Source of the DNA: Blasia pusilla
Lineage: Eukaryota; Marchantiophyta; Marchantiopsida; Blasiales
Assembly: GCA_050084515.1 (NCBI GenBank)
Contig: CM114272.1
Span: 26,040,001 to 26,104,000, forward strand
Direction of reading: 5' to 3'
Length of the DNA stretch: 64,000 nt
Translations under genes and position numbers: made by a program
The notes under the pieces: generated by a model
What the model was told of the DNA's origin: nothing
Databases searched by the model: none
What the model saw: the letters and a program-made list of their open reading frames with translations, nothing else
Shown: positions 9,450-21,728 of the stretch, piece after piece
How the letters are laid out: each line of letters begins with the position of its first letter
Numbering within the stretch: the stretch's first letter is position 1

Positions 9450-12400
9450 TATGACTGAAGAGAACGTGGAATCCAATCAGAGTTCATCTTGGGATGGTAT
9501 AGATAATGTTCAACAAAGTCCTAATCCATACGAAGAAGAAAGGAATCGTAGAGTGAAAGAGAGAAAGGCCAAAGAGGCGGAGTTGTTTGGTGGGTTGAAG
9601 GATTGGTAAGTATGATCTTGGATAATCTTTTTCTTTTGCTTTATTTGGTCAAGTGTATCATGTTCATATAGTGGTTGTACATTAGGAAATATGACAGAAT
9701 TTGTGTGATCATATTTTGTTGCTCGAAGGGTTGTGAAGGAGCGCAAGCCTTTGCCATTTTGGAATCCTTCCCTTCCACAAAGACGCAGCTTACGGTTGGA
9801 GGAGAAGGCCACTAACCAAAGTGTAATCCTCGAGGAGATTCGAAAAGATTGTTCGGATAGTGATTCCAAAGACCCCTATTATAATCCACTCCTTGAGATG
9901 GACTTCTTGGGGACTGAAGAGGATGACAACTTGTGGTTGGAGGATGGGAGGGTACTTTCTCTTCACATCTTGTTGTTTTGCAACTCTCTTCAGATTTCAG
10001 AATTATGACTACTGTGTTAACTCACAATGAGATGTCTGTTTTGAATAGCCTCAAGCAAAGGAGCGTCCAATCGAACCATCCAAACAGGGAAAAGTACGAA
10101 ATTCCACCAATACAAACGATGCGGTAATATATTTGTAGACATGGAGGAATATTCAACTATCTCTATATGTATGATTGGTATGTAATAAATTGAGTGGTAG
10201 AAGCGTGTCATTATGACTTCACTAATCTTTGCTCATCAAATGGTCTCTAGTTTAGTTTATTCACCCATTTACTTGCATGTGCAGCCCATGGATGGAACTC
10301 CATCACAACCCATAATGCCTTCGCAAGCATATCCCCCTCATCCACCCCCATGGGCACAGAGCCAGATGCCGTGGTGGGTACCAATGACGATGCAATCACC
10401 GATGGGTTATAGAAGTCAATTTCAGCCACCATGGACCAATGGAGCTCAATCATCTATGAACAGCCCACCCCCATGGGTAAGTAGGCTTACTATTCTGTTC
10501 TTTCTTGTTTTGCACACAGGAATTCAATTAATTGGAAGTCTAACTAGCTAATTGTATTTCTTTTGTGGGCACAAGGGACATGGGCCATCCCAACCGCCGA
10601 CCCAACACCGTTGGCACCTCCATTGGCCAACGGGAATACGGATGACGAATTATACCGTAGTAGGTCTCAATCTTGCACAACACCAAGCCCATCAAAAAAT
10701 TTGACCCCGCAAGCAGGTGCATCTAAAGGTGACTTCTCACTTGGTTCCGAGTTTGCAAATTTATACTAAAATAGGTTGTTGTATTATGAAAGGTGTGAAA
10801 CTGTTACTAGTATAAGTTGGTCTTATAGTTAATATAGTTCAACATAATTATGATTTGGTGAGTTTATAATGTCGGCCCTACATTTTTTACATCTGAGAAT
10901 TGGGATGGTGGTATATTTGTAGGAGAGCGGCAAAGTCGCACAAAGCGTGATTTGTGGACTCGTGATGTCTCCATTAGGAAGGAGCAAAACTTAAAACCTA
11001 GATGTGAGCTCATGCCAAATGGTATTCCGTTGCCTAGAGTTCTTGGTTATGAGCCTTGGCTAAATGAATTGAAGGTATGGGTGATGAGATACTTGGACTT
11101 ATCATGCATTGAGATTGGTAAACAGAATTCTATCATCATGGCTGCTGTTCAGAATCACATCCTTGAGGCATACACATATGTGGGTGCATCATCTCTTTCG
11201 CTTGATTTCATGAAGAAAAAAATAGCACAACTATTGAAAATCGAGCGATCCAATGTCAAGAACTATTGGACATTACATGGGGCTCATCGAGCAGTCCCAT
11301 GTCACCCTAATACCAATGAGGAGTCATGGAATCGATTAGTAGATTATTGGCTCTCCGAGGAGGGCAAAATGAAGGCAGAAAAGATGGCTCGAGCAAGGGC
11401 CAAGGTCCAGACTTTAAATTTCTCCGGCCGTGCAGGTTTAGATGGACTTGATGTAAGTTTTCTTGCTAAAGTTATATAATGGTAGAAAACTTCCATTATT
11501 GCTTCATTTTCATATTTGTATTGAATCCTTTCACATGCATGAATTTCATAATTTATGTATTTAAGGAGCATGTGCAGGTGCAACAACGTACCTCAAAGGA
11601 GTCCTTGGGCACGGGGATAGAATGTATGGAGAGAAACGAGTTGCCTAAGCAACTACATTTCACACAATTGAGTTCATCGGTAAATATAAATGCATAACTC
11701 TTTTCTTACCCGTTTTCTTGACATGGCTAGTATTATGACCTTCATCTGATTGGGTCATGGAGTTAGTATTATATCCTTAATCATGTTGAATTATGGTGTT
11801 AGTATCATGATTGTATCTAAGTGTGTAATTGCAGAACCATAGTTTTTTGGTACCTAATTGATCGCTGGACTATATATGCAGAGTGTGGAATCTAGAGTCA
11901 CTATTCAATTGGAAGAAGTGGAAAAGAAGTGGAGCGCAGATTTGGATGATGTGAAGTTGCAGATGGAACGGCAGAACAAGGCATTAAGTGTACTCATGGA
12001 AATGGTGTCCAAACTTACTTCAAAGGATGTGTCTTCAACACCACACCAGATTTTTAGTTCTCCGCCATCCAATTCTCAACCATATGCAACAACAGATGAG
12101 AAGCTCACATCAGGTAGCCCATTCTCATTCTTCCGCCCTTGGTTTTCAATGGTTATAACTACTTGTCCTTTCCAAAGATGAGCATTTCACAACGACTTTC
12201 TTTGTTTTGAGTAACTTACGATCCTTTGTTGAACCTATACCAACGCTCACAAACCGGACAATTAGGGAAGAGGAAGATCTCCACACAAAAAGAGGCAATG
12301 GCAACTACACAATCTGGTGGTAAGTAGAGAGTTTAGCTTCATTACATGTAGGGTCTTATAATATAATTACTTGTTGAAGTGAAGAATCTGGTTTTACAAT

Positions 12401-13263
12401 TCATTTCTCAATACTTGGGTTGTTTGTTGAAGTGCCAGAACGGAGCAACAAAAGGAGAATTTCCACAGAAAGTGCAGACGGTGATACTCGAATCACTCGT
12501 AAGTATGTCATCCTTGGCATAATGAATTTATCTGTGGCATAGTTTTCAAACTATCCACGAAACAAAACTCATTTCTTCCTACAACCTTCAATGGACTTTG
12601 TCGTGCATAATGTGCAGAAAATGTGAGTGTGGATAGCCAAGCCAAATCATCACCAGCCAAAAGACAGAAGTCTAGGCTACAATTTGATGGTTTGAATAAG
12701 CAGGAAAGTGAAATCAGATCAGGCTCGTCTAAGAAAATAACTAAGGTAATTTATCTCATCTATAATGGCCTCTTCTATTCAAGGTTTATATGACGACACT
12801 GAGAATTCTTTTTGTGGACAGTCAAATGGTCGTCTAGGACTTGTGAACATTTCACATCATCTTCCGAAATGGGGATGGTCTTTCAAATAGGTATATCATA
12901 GCAGTTTTTTATTTTCAGATTAATGGTGCAAATGCATGTGGAAAGAATTTGAATTGATACTAACTAAATGCCTGTGTATTTTTTTAGCTACGAATTGGTG
13001 ATCACATATTACTCACCAAACCAAAGTTGAGTAGGATGGTGCTTGGGTCAGGAGTTATATCAGGTTTTGGTGGAAGAGACAAGTTCCATGCCAAAGACAT
13101 TCCCTTAGGCGTGGTGAGGGTTGATCTAAACAAGGTGTTCGAACCAGAACATGCTTCGTGGATGCCGAATTTGATAGACGAACCTGCACAAGAAACATTT
13201 GGTGATGCTCTTGGTTCAAGCATGTTGTGGCCAGAGATGCATATGAGAAAGGTGATTCAATAG
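9450..13263 (+). CDS. CACTA-associated multi-exon gene (Transposase_24-like and DUF8039-like)
   Basis: AT-rich introns separate exon-like stretches. These are 9450-9608 (lysine/glutamate-rich), 9729-9957 (PFWNPSLPQRR, acidic end), about 10287-10475 (proline-rich), about 10565-10730, 10922-11450, about 11565-11680, 11879-12115 (coiled coil), short basic exons near 12266-12320, 12433-12500 and 12617-12745, and 12989-13263. The 10922-11450 exon ends W-x-RLVDYWLSEEGK then RARAKVQTLNFSGRAG, which resembles the Transposase_24 domain of plant En/Spm proteins. The last exon (KDIPLGVVRVDLNKVFE ... DALGSSMLWPE) resembles DUF8039, often found in CACTA ORFs. Several junctions are guesses; the ATG at 9450 is the first plausible start. 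Products of this type may bind subterminal repeats. Confidence 0.6.
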
Positions 13264-13439
13264 AATATTCTTTTCTTTTGGCACCCAACTATCTAAGATG
13301 CAATAACTTTGTTTTCATGGATGACATAATCTCTCTTGCTCTTTCAAGATGAGATCATAAACCCTACTATATTTGATCTTTGTTTTTTTTATCTATTTTT
13401 GAATGATAACCCCATGTAATAATGATTAATTTTGTAATT

Positions 13440-14309
13440 TGGTGTATGGAAGCTACTCTTACCCCATGTAATAATGATTAATTTTGCAATTTGGTGGGTG
13501 GAAGTGACATTCCACCCCTCAAAATCTGTTTTCAAAAGAGGATTTCAATAATTCATATCCATTCATTCTTGCACCGTTCAAAAGGCATAATAAACATTCC
13601 AAAATATCCAAAATTTATATTCCCACTAGTCATATCAATATAGCTTGCATAGTACTCTTCAGAAACTAAAGTTGTAAGCTTCAAGTTCTCTCTAGTCATA
13701 ATTGTATGACTCATGCAGTTCTGTTGCAATGGCTATATAATTTCCGCTACTCACATAGTCATATCTTCGTGACTAAACCAGTTGTGTCCTCCTTTATAGT
13801 AGTCATGTAACTCTACTCTTCTAGTCATAGTACATGACTACATGAGTCCATACCAACATTTCAATAAAATAAAATGACTACATGAGTTGCCAACTATAAC
13901 TCAATGGAATATACTTGGTGCATTTTGATAGGATATTCTGAACTTTTGCACACCAACCATGACTAAAGGAGTCGTTGGTGGTAACTAGAAAAATATACAC
14001 ATATGACTAGACGAGTCGTACTCAAGTCCACATCATCAGTGACATGTCACAGCAATAGTCCATGTCATCAGTGACACATCACACTAAATAGTCCATGTCA
14101 TTGATGATGTGTCATTATTCCACGTCATCTAAGTGACGTGTTAGTCATGGCCTCATGACTACACCCTTGAGTCATATACCAACCTCCACCTAAGATGACC
14201 ATCCTAGTTAGCCTAGTCGCCAAACAAATATGACTTGGCTTTTGTGTCTAAAGTAGTCGTTAGTCATTGTTAGTCGTGGTATGTAAAATATGACTCATAT
14301 GAGTCATAT
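13440..14309. repeat. CACTA subterminal repeat array
   Basis: More than a dozen copies of ATGACT/AGTCAT-centred motifs occur in both directions (for example TATGACTCATGC, ATGACTACATGAG twice, TATGACTAGACGAGTCGT, ACTCATATGAGTCATATAA). A second family of GTCATCAGTGACAT-type motifs lies at 14025-14150. Such arrays are the binding sites of TNPA-type proteins in characterised CACTA elements. A 30-bp direct repeat (ACCCCATGTAATAATGATTA core) is at 13410 and 13461. Confidence 0.8.
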
Positions 14310-14343
14310 AACCTAGTCATAAAACCAGGGATTCCTTCTAGTG
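14310..14343 (-). repeat. Right terminal inverted repeat of the CACTA element
   Basis: Minus strand from 14343: CACTAGAAGGAATCCCTGG, then TTTTATGACTAGG. The CACTA start and the following subterminal motifs define the transposon end. Confidence 0.85.
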
Positions 14344-14641
14344 TGATGCGGCTACCATGACACACCTCTGCATAGAAATGTCAAGAACGGGAGTATCCTC
14401 TGCATGGACATGTCCCTCAATCAAATCACTAGGCCAAGTGATGGCATTGCTAAATGCTGATAAGGTCGCCATCTCTCCTGGCCGTTGCTCGATCATTGCA
14501 CCTGTGAATCAAACAGGTAATGAGCTAAGGCGCCCATCACCTGACTGCCATCCTGGTCTGTAGGACGCTGACTCCTCCCAGTAATCCAGGGAAAACCCCA
14601 TCGGATATAACACTACTCTACCAACCAACAGGTCGTAGGAC

Positions 14642-15257
14642 TTGTCGTGCGCATATATATTGCTACACAACATACATCGCTGGTCACATCTACACCACAC
14701 AACACCGATCTTCCCCACATACGGGTCGATCCACACATGTACAAAAATCAACTCATACGTATACATGGAGATCATACAACAAAAATAAAGATTAGTAAAA
14801 ATGGCACACCCGGCCTAAAACTCCACTCCTCAATCTACATCGACATATTGAGCCTTGTCCACCCTGTGCTATCAAGGAATCCGGACGCTAGCACCCTAGT
14901 CCTATCTCACACACATACAAGAGAGGTGCTCCAACGGCCCAACATGAGAAAGATGGCTTAGGAAAGCCATCTTCCTCTCTTATATAGGGTTGGGAAGAGC
15001 CAAAATGCTCTTCCCCTAAAAATAGCCCTCCCCTTGATAACCTGCACCCACAGGTTACTAGGGGCGGATGACTTGGTCAACAAGTCACCCGGATGTGAAA
15101 GACCTCAACATGAAAGTTGTCAGAAACAACGTTCCTGACACAATGGACCTATCCTCAACCTCATCCGACACAGTGGGACAAAATTACACTCAAGATAGTC
15201 GGCTGGCTCCTACGCCCTATCCACGATAGATCTCGGCCTATCGGCTACCCATATGTG
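14642..15257. mobile_element. Unclassified roughly 600-bp insertion inside Ty3-MP copy A
   Basis: Copies B (near 38010) and C (near 49642) read straight through GTAGGACTC..CATCAGTCACTATCGCC, while copy A carries about 600 extra bases between TCGTAGGACT and TAGACTGTGCATCAG. The insert begins TGTCGTGCGCATAT, contains a TATA-like CTCTTATATAGGG at 14977 and no long frame. Its first about 50 bases resemble the non-coding stretch beside the LTR of copies B (32939) and C (46234), so it may derive from the 3' end of a related element. Similar flanks (ggact/agact) hint at a short target duplication. Confidence 0.5.
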
Positions 15258-16009
15258 ATAGACTGTGCATCAGTCACTATCGCCTTGCCTTGCACCACAG
15301 ACTCATATGTAGGATGTCTTGGGCGAATCCTCACCACGACCTCCTGTCGGGTGATATAGTGTGTGGTACTCGCTCCACCCAAGGATGTCTGTATCCGGAA
15401 TGAACAACGCTCCACATTGGCTGTCGTCAAGCCCAATCCTCTGAACGATGCTTTCCCCAACATCAGGGGTTGCGCTCCTAAATCCAACAAGACGCGTTGC
15501 GGACTAAAAGCTCTACCTCCGGGACTCACCAACTGGAAGACCTCTTCCCGGTTATCCACCAACACAACACGAGAAGAAACCATGGCACGCTCTATCACGG
15601 GTCTAGCGGGCATCTCCGCCATCCTAGCAGCCGCAGCCTGCCATGAATCTGACGTGGATGGGCCGAGCATCCGCTCCAAGGGCAGGTCTGTCACCTCCTC
15701 TACAATCACCTCTAGATGTGATGCATGAACTCCAACTCCACGATCACATAGCCTAGCGGCTAGCCAAAAAACCTCGGCGGGAGTACCTCCCAACGTCATA
15801 ACATCGAAAGCAGAAAATAAAGGAGCACTGTACACAACGGTGGCCGCCCCCAACAATGTGCTCGACACATGCCCCTCATGAGCATCAGCAATAGGAGTCG
15901 TTGCACCCGCTTCTCCCATTGCCCTCCGTGCCTGCACACCAACAACATCACAACCTCTCCAGGAACTCTGATCAAGACCCATCGATGGGGTCCTCATCGC
16001 CTCGGACAA
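15258..16009 (-). pseudogene. Ty3-MP copy A aspartic protease region
   Basis: Open frame 16009-15245. An N-terminal segment (MRTPSMGLDQSSW, HVSSTLLGAATVVY, LPLERMLGPSTSDSW) precedes the retropepsin region LLDLGAQPLMLGKASFRGLGL. Copy C has LLDSGAQ at the same place, so the catalytic DSG is mutated to DLG in copy A. The matching regions are 38.0-38.9 kb in copy B and 49.72-50.52 kb in copy C. Confidence 0.78.
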
Positions 16010-16499
16010 CGTGAAAGATTGAGGAAGCCTAGTCTATTTCCTGGCTTCCCCTAGCTGTGGATCCAACTTTGCGGCTGCTCCACGCGTCACAACTGCGGCG
16101 ACCTCCATCTGGGTAACCCCGCACATCCAACCAAGATCCTCCATATCTCTGGCTGCTCCATATGATGTCGATACCACGGATCCGGCATCGGGTAACCTCA
16201 ATGCCATAGCGGCAATCTGCTCTATTGGTGTGCAGGCACAGAGGGCAATGGGAGAAGCGGGTGCGACGACTCCTATTCTTGCCTCATGCTTGGCGTCTCC
16301 CTCGATGCGTCTAGGTGGTGGGACTCTACCTCCTCTTCAAGGAGCTCCACCACCCTATCGGGAAACTCCAGCTCCTCGTCCCTCAACGGGACCACCTGGT
16401 GCACGATCTCTAGGCCCATCCAGACCGGCTACTCGCTCTGGTGCCCTCTCTAGTCCTTGGCCGGACGTAACTCAGGGTGTAAACTGAAATACCTAATGC

Positions 16500-17620
16500 G
16501 TGTATGATCATACCTCTGAAAATAGTCACACTGATAACCTCCTAGTGCAACACCATCTCCTCCTTCATACTGAGGCACACGTCCATGACCTTGACGAGTG
16601 CAATCGTGCTGATGATGGGCTCCACCACATGACCAACAAGTAATCGTAAGCGGCTGCTGCTGAGCCGCATATGAAGGCGCAAGTCTCTATGGCACAGCCT
16701 CCCGATATCCTCCCTGAGCTCGTGGTGCCACAGTCGACCTATCTCGGAGTCCACGTTGTTGCACTGGTGGTGCAGACAATCGTGACTGCTCTCGCCTAGA
16801 ACCCATGGTGGCTACGCTCTCCTCCGCCATGTTGCACTCAATGTTCTTGGTGGTCCTAAAAAAATCTCTTAGCATAGGGGAGGTGTTCATAAGGAGCACC
16901 CCCTCCCGCACCCGCACCCGTGTCTGTAGGGTCCGGTCCAGCATCGCGTACCATGAGTGGATAGCCTGAGCCTCTATCACCCCTGCGTGACGTTGATCAA
17001 CCGGCGCAAGCGAGTGTAAGCCTCACGCAAACTCTCACCCGGGTGCCTCTAGAAGTCGTGGATGCTCTGCAGCTTCTCCGTGCGTACCCCTTGGTAGCTC
17101 GCCCTCAACTCAGCGAAGAACTCAACCACGGGTTTGAACGTGGGACGAACCCGACTAGATGGTGCAACTGCTCCAGTGCGAGTGACCTCTCCTAAAACAT
17201 CACTAGTGGAAGAGGAAGTAGCCTCTCCTTGCTCCTCCTCCTCATCTGGAAACGACTCCGTCCATGACACATAGTGTGGGTCACAGTAGAGTCGCCATGC
17301 CTCAATCTCCTAGGCATATTTGTGGGAGAACTTATGGTAATCGTCCATGGGCGCCCCCTCTAAATGCTGGAACATATCGTTCCATGCTATAAACAAGTTG
17401 AATTCTCTAGAGTTCCTAGCCCGTTGTGAGTCACACCAACTCCTAAACTCCGCAATGAAGTCGTGTAGCTCTATAGTGCCTACAACACCTGAAAACCTAC
17501 GCGGTCCTCTATCTCGGTCGTCCATCTCGTACGCCCAACTGGTAGGACCACTCAATGTGTAGGGTGGATCACTAACACACTCCTCTATATGCCCCCCCTT
17601 GTCTAAAGATGACACAGAAG
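16500..17620 (-). pseudogene. Ty3-MP copy A gag
   Basis: Minus-strand gag in frames 17615-17310, 17270-17049 and 16980-16687. It has a capsid-like N-terminal domain (GVVGTIELHDFIAEFRSWCDSQRARNS split by one short step, then WNDMFQHLEGAPMDDYHKFSHKYA), an acidic serine-rich spacer, and a second helical part (VVEFFAELRASYQGVRTEKLQSIHDF ... RHPGESLREAYTRLRRLINVT). Two in-frame TAG codons (near 17311 and 17052) sit where copy C has glutamine codons (CAA and CAG). Nearer the protease a CCHC-like cysteine cluster is not clearly visible. Confidence 0.75.
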
Positions 17621-19289
17621 GAGATCGAGGTGATCTCTCACGTGGAGACTCTCGATACCTCGCACCACTCCGGGTAAACCCTCCAGAGCTACTCTCAGGT
17701 CCACTACCTCGCCTCTCAAAATCCCAAAAGGATGCCGTGATGGCCCTCCTGCCCCTCTCACATGATCACTCTCAATCTCACGAGTAATCCCTCAATCACT
17801 CAAACTAAACATGCGGGCACTCAATCTACACTCTCACTGAGACGTGTGGTGTGCGACGACAAGCAGCGTGGTGCGGAAAATCACTGATCTATCGTCTCAT
17901 CGACAAACCATCTTCAACTCTGGATATTCCACACAGGTCTATGTCTCCTAAACCCATATATCATCGATGCTCCTAGCATCACCAGAGAACCCAATATCCC
18001 AAATAACTTCCCAATATTCGGAAATCCCTCACACATGCAGGGTAAGATACAAGAATGGGTAGCTTGACAATAATGTCGATGTCGCTCCTCGACAACTGCA
18101 AATCTCGATCCCAACTTGGTCCTGGAGACAACTCCTCCAATCAACAAGTTGTACTCCTCTTGTACTGACGGTGCTCAAACCTCCTCAATGTGCGGTGCAC
18201 GTCCAATGGTCCAGTGCGGCATTGGCGGCACAGATCGGCTACAAAAGGCACGGCACTCAGGAATGGGGTGCGGCACTCGGCGGCATACCCTCCTCAATCA
18301 GAAATTCACACGCTCTACTCCTTAGTGAAGGAGCGGCTCCGCGATTCAGACGGTGCGGTGCGGCCACGAGCGGCACGGCACGGAAATCGGTGGCGCGTTG
18401 CAGCTACAGGTGTCACGGCACGCTACTCGATCGTCGTCGAGCGGCTATCAATCACAACATGAAATGAAAACTCAACCACCATAACCCGAGGTCACCTGCC
18501 ATCACTGGTTGATGACAAAACTGCGATGACGGTGGTGGCCAAAATAAAGTACGTGGTGGCGATGCAAGTCAGAGAATCAACGGTTGTTGTGGAAGACTCT
18601 CCACTCCGTAATGGCGGCAATGGCAACCAAAGGGTGGACAACGGACGAATGCGGCTCTGAGTAGTGCTAGGCGGCGGCGGCGGCCGACGGTGGACAGTGG
18701 ATGGTGGATCGTTGACGGTGATGGTTGACCATTGATGGTGATGGTGGACCATTGACGGTGACTATGACGGCGATAGCCGTCGCCAGCGTGGCGGCTGGTT
18801 TAGGGTTTGAACAATTTAACCCTAAAAATTGCCTAGCAACGGCAGTTTTGCAAGATTGATCATAAATTTTTGTTCACAACCCAAATTGCACACTGTCTAT
18901 TGCACAGCGTGCACAGCTTCACGATCTACAACGACATCAAAAAATATTTAGAATCTAACATTCCAGTAAAAACTTACAGGGACTGTTGTAAAGCCCAATG
19001 TCTCTTTCTCCTACACAAAATTTGGCAGCGCCTCCGCGCTGATTTCTCCCAACGAAAATGTGAAACATGTGAGAATACAAACCAGCAAGCTACATGGTGC
19101 TCCCAAGAGCACCGGCATGGGGCAACCCACCCCCATACTCAATCCCTATAAAAAATTGGGCAGTGTTTCCGCGCGCCACTCTTCCACACGAAATCGAGAA
19201 AGGAAACATCACTAGTAAGCGGCTCTTGCTCCGGTGAGCACTCCCATGATCCACTGAACGGGAATACGATCCCCAAGCTGCAAAACCGC

Positions 19290-20976
19290 TGTCGTATAGT
19301 AAAATCAACCAGTGTGTAAACTCCTTCGTCATTAAGTGTTAGATAGAGTTTCATTAGTATTAAGTAAATTGGCTTAGGAAAAGGAGATTCTTATGTTTAA
19401 ACCTCTTTATGGTGCCTCTTTTATGCGGGCCCAATTTTAGGAAAAGGAGGTAATAAATAAAAGATGACTTTATAAAAGTAAAGTAGTTGCTTTAATGAAA
19501 AGCAAAAGTAGTCTTGGTTGGTGGCTAGGTTAGTTGGGGTAATTTGGAAAATATCATGTGGGTAAAAGAGGATATTTTGGAAGAGATTAGAGGAAATCTA
19601 CTTGTGTCAAAATGTGATTGGCTAAGCCTTGAGAGGAAGCCATGTGGCACAAGATAAGATAAGCTCTATTTCGTATTCTTGTGGATCCCTTGTGAGTATA
19701 TAAAGAGGAGGGACCTTCAAGGGTTCATCACCTTCTAGTCCACATCTTGAGTCTCTCGTGTCTCTCTTGAGTGTATAGCTTTGGGATTGCTTGCTCTTCC
19801 AATGAGAGTGGATCACCCCTCTTGGGAGAGTAACTTGATCATGGTCTATTCTTCGAGAGGTTTCTAGAGTGTGTGTGTGTGTGTGGGGGGATGAGAGGTT
19901 TGTCATCTGAGAGGAGTTTAGTCATACTAAAATAGCGGATGTTTTGGCTTGTTACTTTCCCAATGAGAGTGGATTACCCTCTTGGGAGAATAACTCCGCC
20001 AAAACCCATTGTTGAGGAGAGTAGAGAATGTCAAGCATGGATAGGGGTGGAGCATTTAGCCAGTGTGCCCGACTTTCCTTTCCTCAATCCTTACCATGTC
20101 AAGGTACTCTTTGTAGATAGGCATTGGTTCACTCGCTATTTAGTTTATCACTTTGGGGAGGCGTTCATGAACCAGGTCATGCAATCTCCAACTTCGGTGA
20201 TTCTTCCTATCGTCACATATGGAAGGACATGGGATTGTACTTTGTATGTCCTTATATAGCGATCCATGGATATCAATGGGCCTGGTCAAGTAGGGTTTAA
20301 CACTAGTTGTGCTATCTTCCTCGTGTACAAACGTAAAATAGTTTATAGGGATTTTATAGTTAGGAATTTCGGGGTCCGATGTTACGAAGAAGTGATCGCC
20401 TCGGCACTTCCATTTGTGATAATTGGCCGTGAGAGAATGGAGAGTGTACATCATAATTTTGTATTGAAAAAGGAGAACTTATTAGAGAGTTCACCTTGCA
20501 TCGACCGCATCTACCGCAGCTAGAAGGCCCGCCCTTGCTCGAAGAAAGATTCTCGACACGACAAATGGTGCTTCCACTGAGAGCTCTTTGAGGCGGTAGT
20601 TTGTGTTTGCAAGTTGGAGTCGTATCAAGATGACTACTTTTGGGAGTACTTCATCAATGGGAACTGAGGGAGCTGAGGATCTTCTCCGAACTTTGACAAC
20701 ATTGTTGAGCCAACAAGGAGGAGTTCACATGGGAGAGCAAAGATCAACAAGGGCTCTCCAAGCGATTGTGAAGAAGTTGGGGAGATTTGATGGCAGGAAC
20801 ATCACCAAGTATGTTCGAGAGTACGTTTGTGAGATGGAGGTAAACCGTGGTTGAGAGTGTACATCATAATTTTGTATTGAAAAAGGAGAACTTATTAGAG
20901 AGTTCACCTTGCATCGACCGCATCTACCGCAGCTAGAAGGCCCGCCCTTGCTCGAAGAAAGATTCTCGACACGACA
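19290..20976 (+). mobile_element. Internally deleted LTR retrotransposon nested in copy A
   Basis: The left LTR is 19290-20563 (TGTCGTATAG ... CACGACA, perfect TGTCGT/ACGACA ends). An internal remnant follows (20564-20848), starting AATGGTGCTTCCACTGAGAGC, a start commonly seen just inside plant gypsy LTRs, and coding for a gag N-terminus near 20630-20850 (LGRFDGRNITKYVREY). Then comes only the last about 128 bp of the right LTR (20849-20976). The flanks share CCGC (19286-19289 and 20977-20980), a probable target-site duplication; copy C shows the empty site. A (GT)n run lies at 19868-19884. Confidence 0.8.
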
Positions 20977-21344
20977 CCGCTGAGTGACCAGTGAGCTCCC
21001 CCATGAAGCTCTCTCCCTCACTCATTCTCTCTTTGTAAAATAAGATCCAATCTCTCTTACAACACTATAGTTTTCACATGTGTGCACTCTTACATGTCTC
21101 TCTCAATTTCAAACCAAACCCACTCTCCTAATGAGAGGCTTGGGTTACACACACAAGGCAAGCAAGGTCATAGCTCTACCGCCTCATGCCAAGAGGTTCA
21201 ACAAAGAGAGAATGAGCTCTCAAGATCTCTCTCCTTGAGGTATACCCCTCCCCTCTCCCAAGTTCTCTCCATGGTAGCCTATGCTCCCAAGTCACCTCCT
21301 TAGCTCTTGAACTGATGTAGGAGGTCAAGGGCCACTTACCAAAA

Positions 21345-21728
21345 ATAGAAATTCAATCATATACTCAAAATGGTACTTACCTAAAATAGGAAATTCCTCA
21401 ATATGGCTCCAAATGAGCCGAAACGAAGGGGAAACCTGCTCTCTCAGGTTTTCCGGGGCTTCAGCGGGTCATCCTCGACCTAGTGAGCATGTCCTCCACT
21501 ACTCATGAAGGCGCTTTACTAGATCTCACCGATACTCAAAATGGTAGTTACCAAAAATAGAAAGTTCCTCAATATGGCTCCAAATGAAGAATGATGCACT
21601 TCGATAAAATGAGCCGAAACGAAGGGGAAACCTGCTCTCTTAGGTTTCTTGGGGCTTCAGCGGGTCATCCTCGACCTAGTGAGCCTGTCCTCCACTACTC
21701 ACGAAGGCGCTCTACTAGATCTCACTGA
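21345..21728. repeat. Tandem duplication of about 185 bp at the LTR end of copy A
   Basis: The block running from ACTCAAAATGGTA..TTACC through GAGCCGAAACGAAGGGGAAACCTGCTCTCT and GGTCATCCTCGACCTAGTGAGC to CTAGATCTCAC occurs at 21361-21531 and again at 21535-21725. The second carries an extra 27 bases (GAAGAATGATGCACTTCG). Copy C has one unit (53415-53585). Confidence 0.85.

Larger units (their letters stand above)
9234..14343 (+). mobile_element. 3' part of a CACTA (En/Spm-type) DNA transposon
   Basis: The right end, read on the minus strand from 14343, begins CACTAGAAGGAATCCC, the CACTA-type terminal inverted repeat. Immediately inside is a long subterminal region of short direct and inverted ATGACT/AGTCAT motifs. 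Beyond the end lies TGATGCGGCTACCATGACA, the Ty3-MP sequence also found intact at 37728 and 49343, so the insertion point lies just upstream of the methyltransferase of copy A. The element's left end and a TNP2 transposase are absent; the left side is cut at the chromovirus LTR. A multi-exon gene with ORF1-like domains fills the remainder. Confidence 0.82.

Noticed and set aside
15245-15260. Protease frame extending to 15245
   Set aside because: The last codons belong to the insertion, not to the gypsy protease, as shown by copies B and C.
18800-18830. Telomere-like TTTAGGG / AACCCTAAA words
   Set aside because: Only single words within the LTR region, also in copy C; no tandem array.
19939-20523. 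Two plus-strand frames of about 100 and 85 codons that look protein-like
   Set aside because: Both lie wholly within the LTR of the inserted element, and no family is recognisable.
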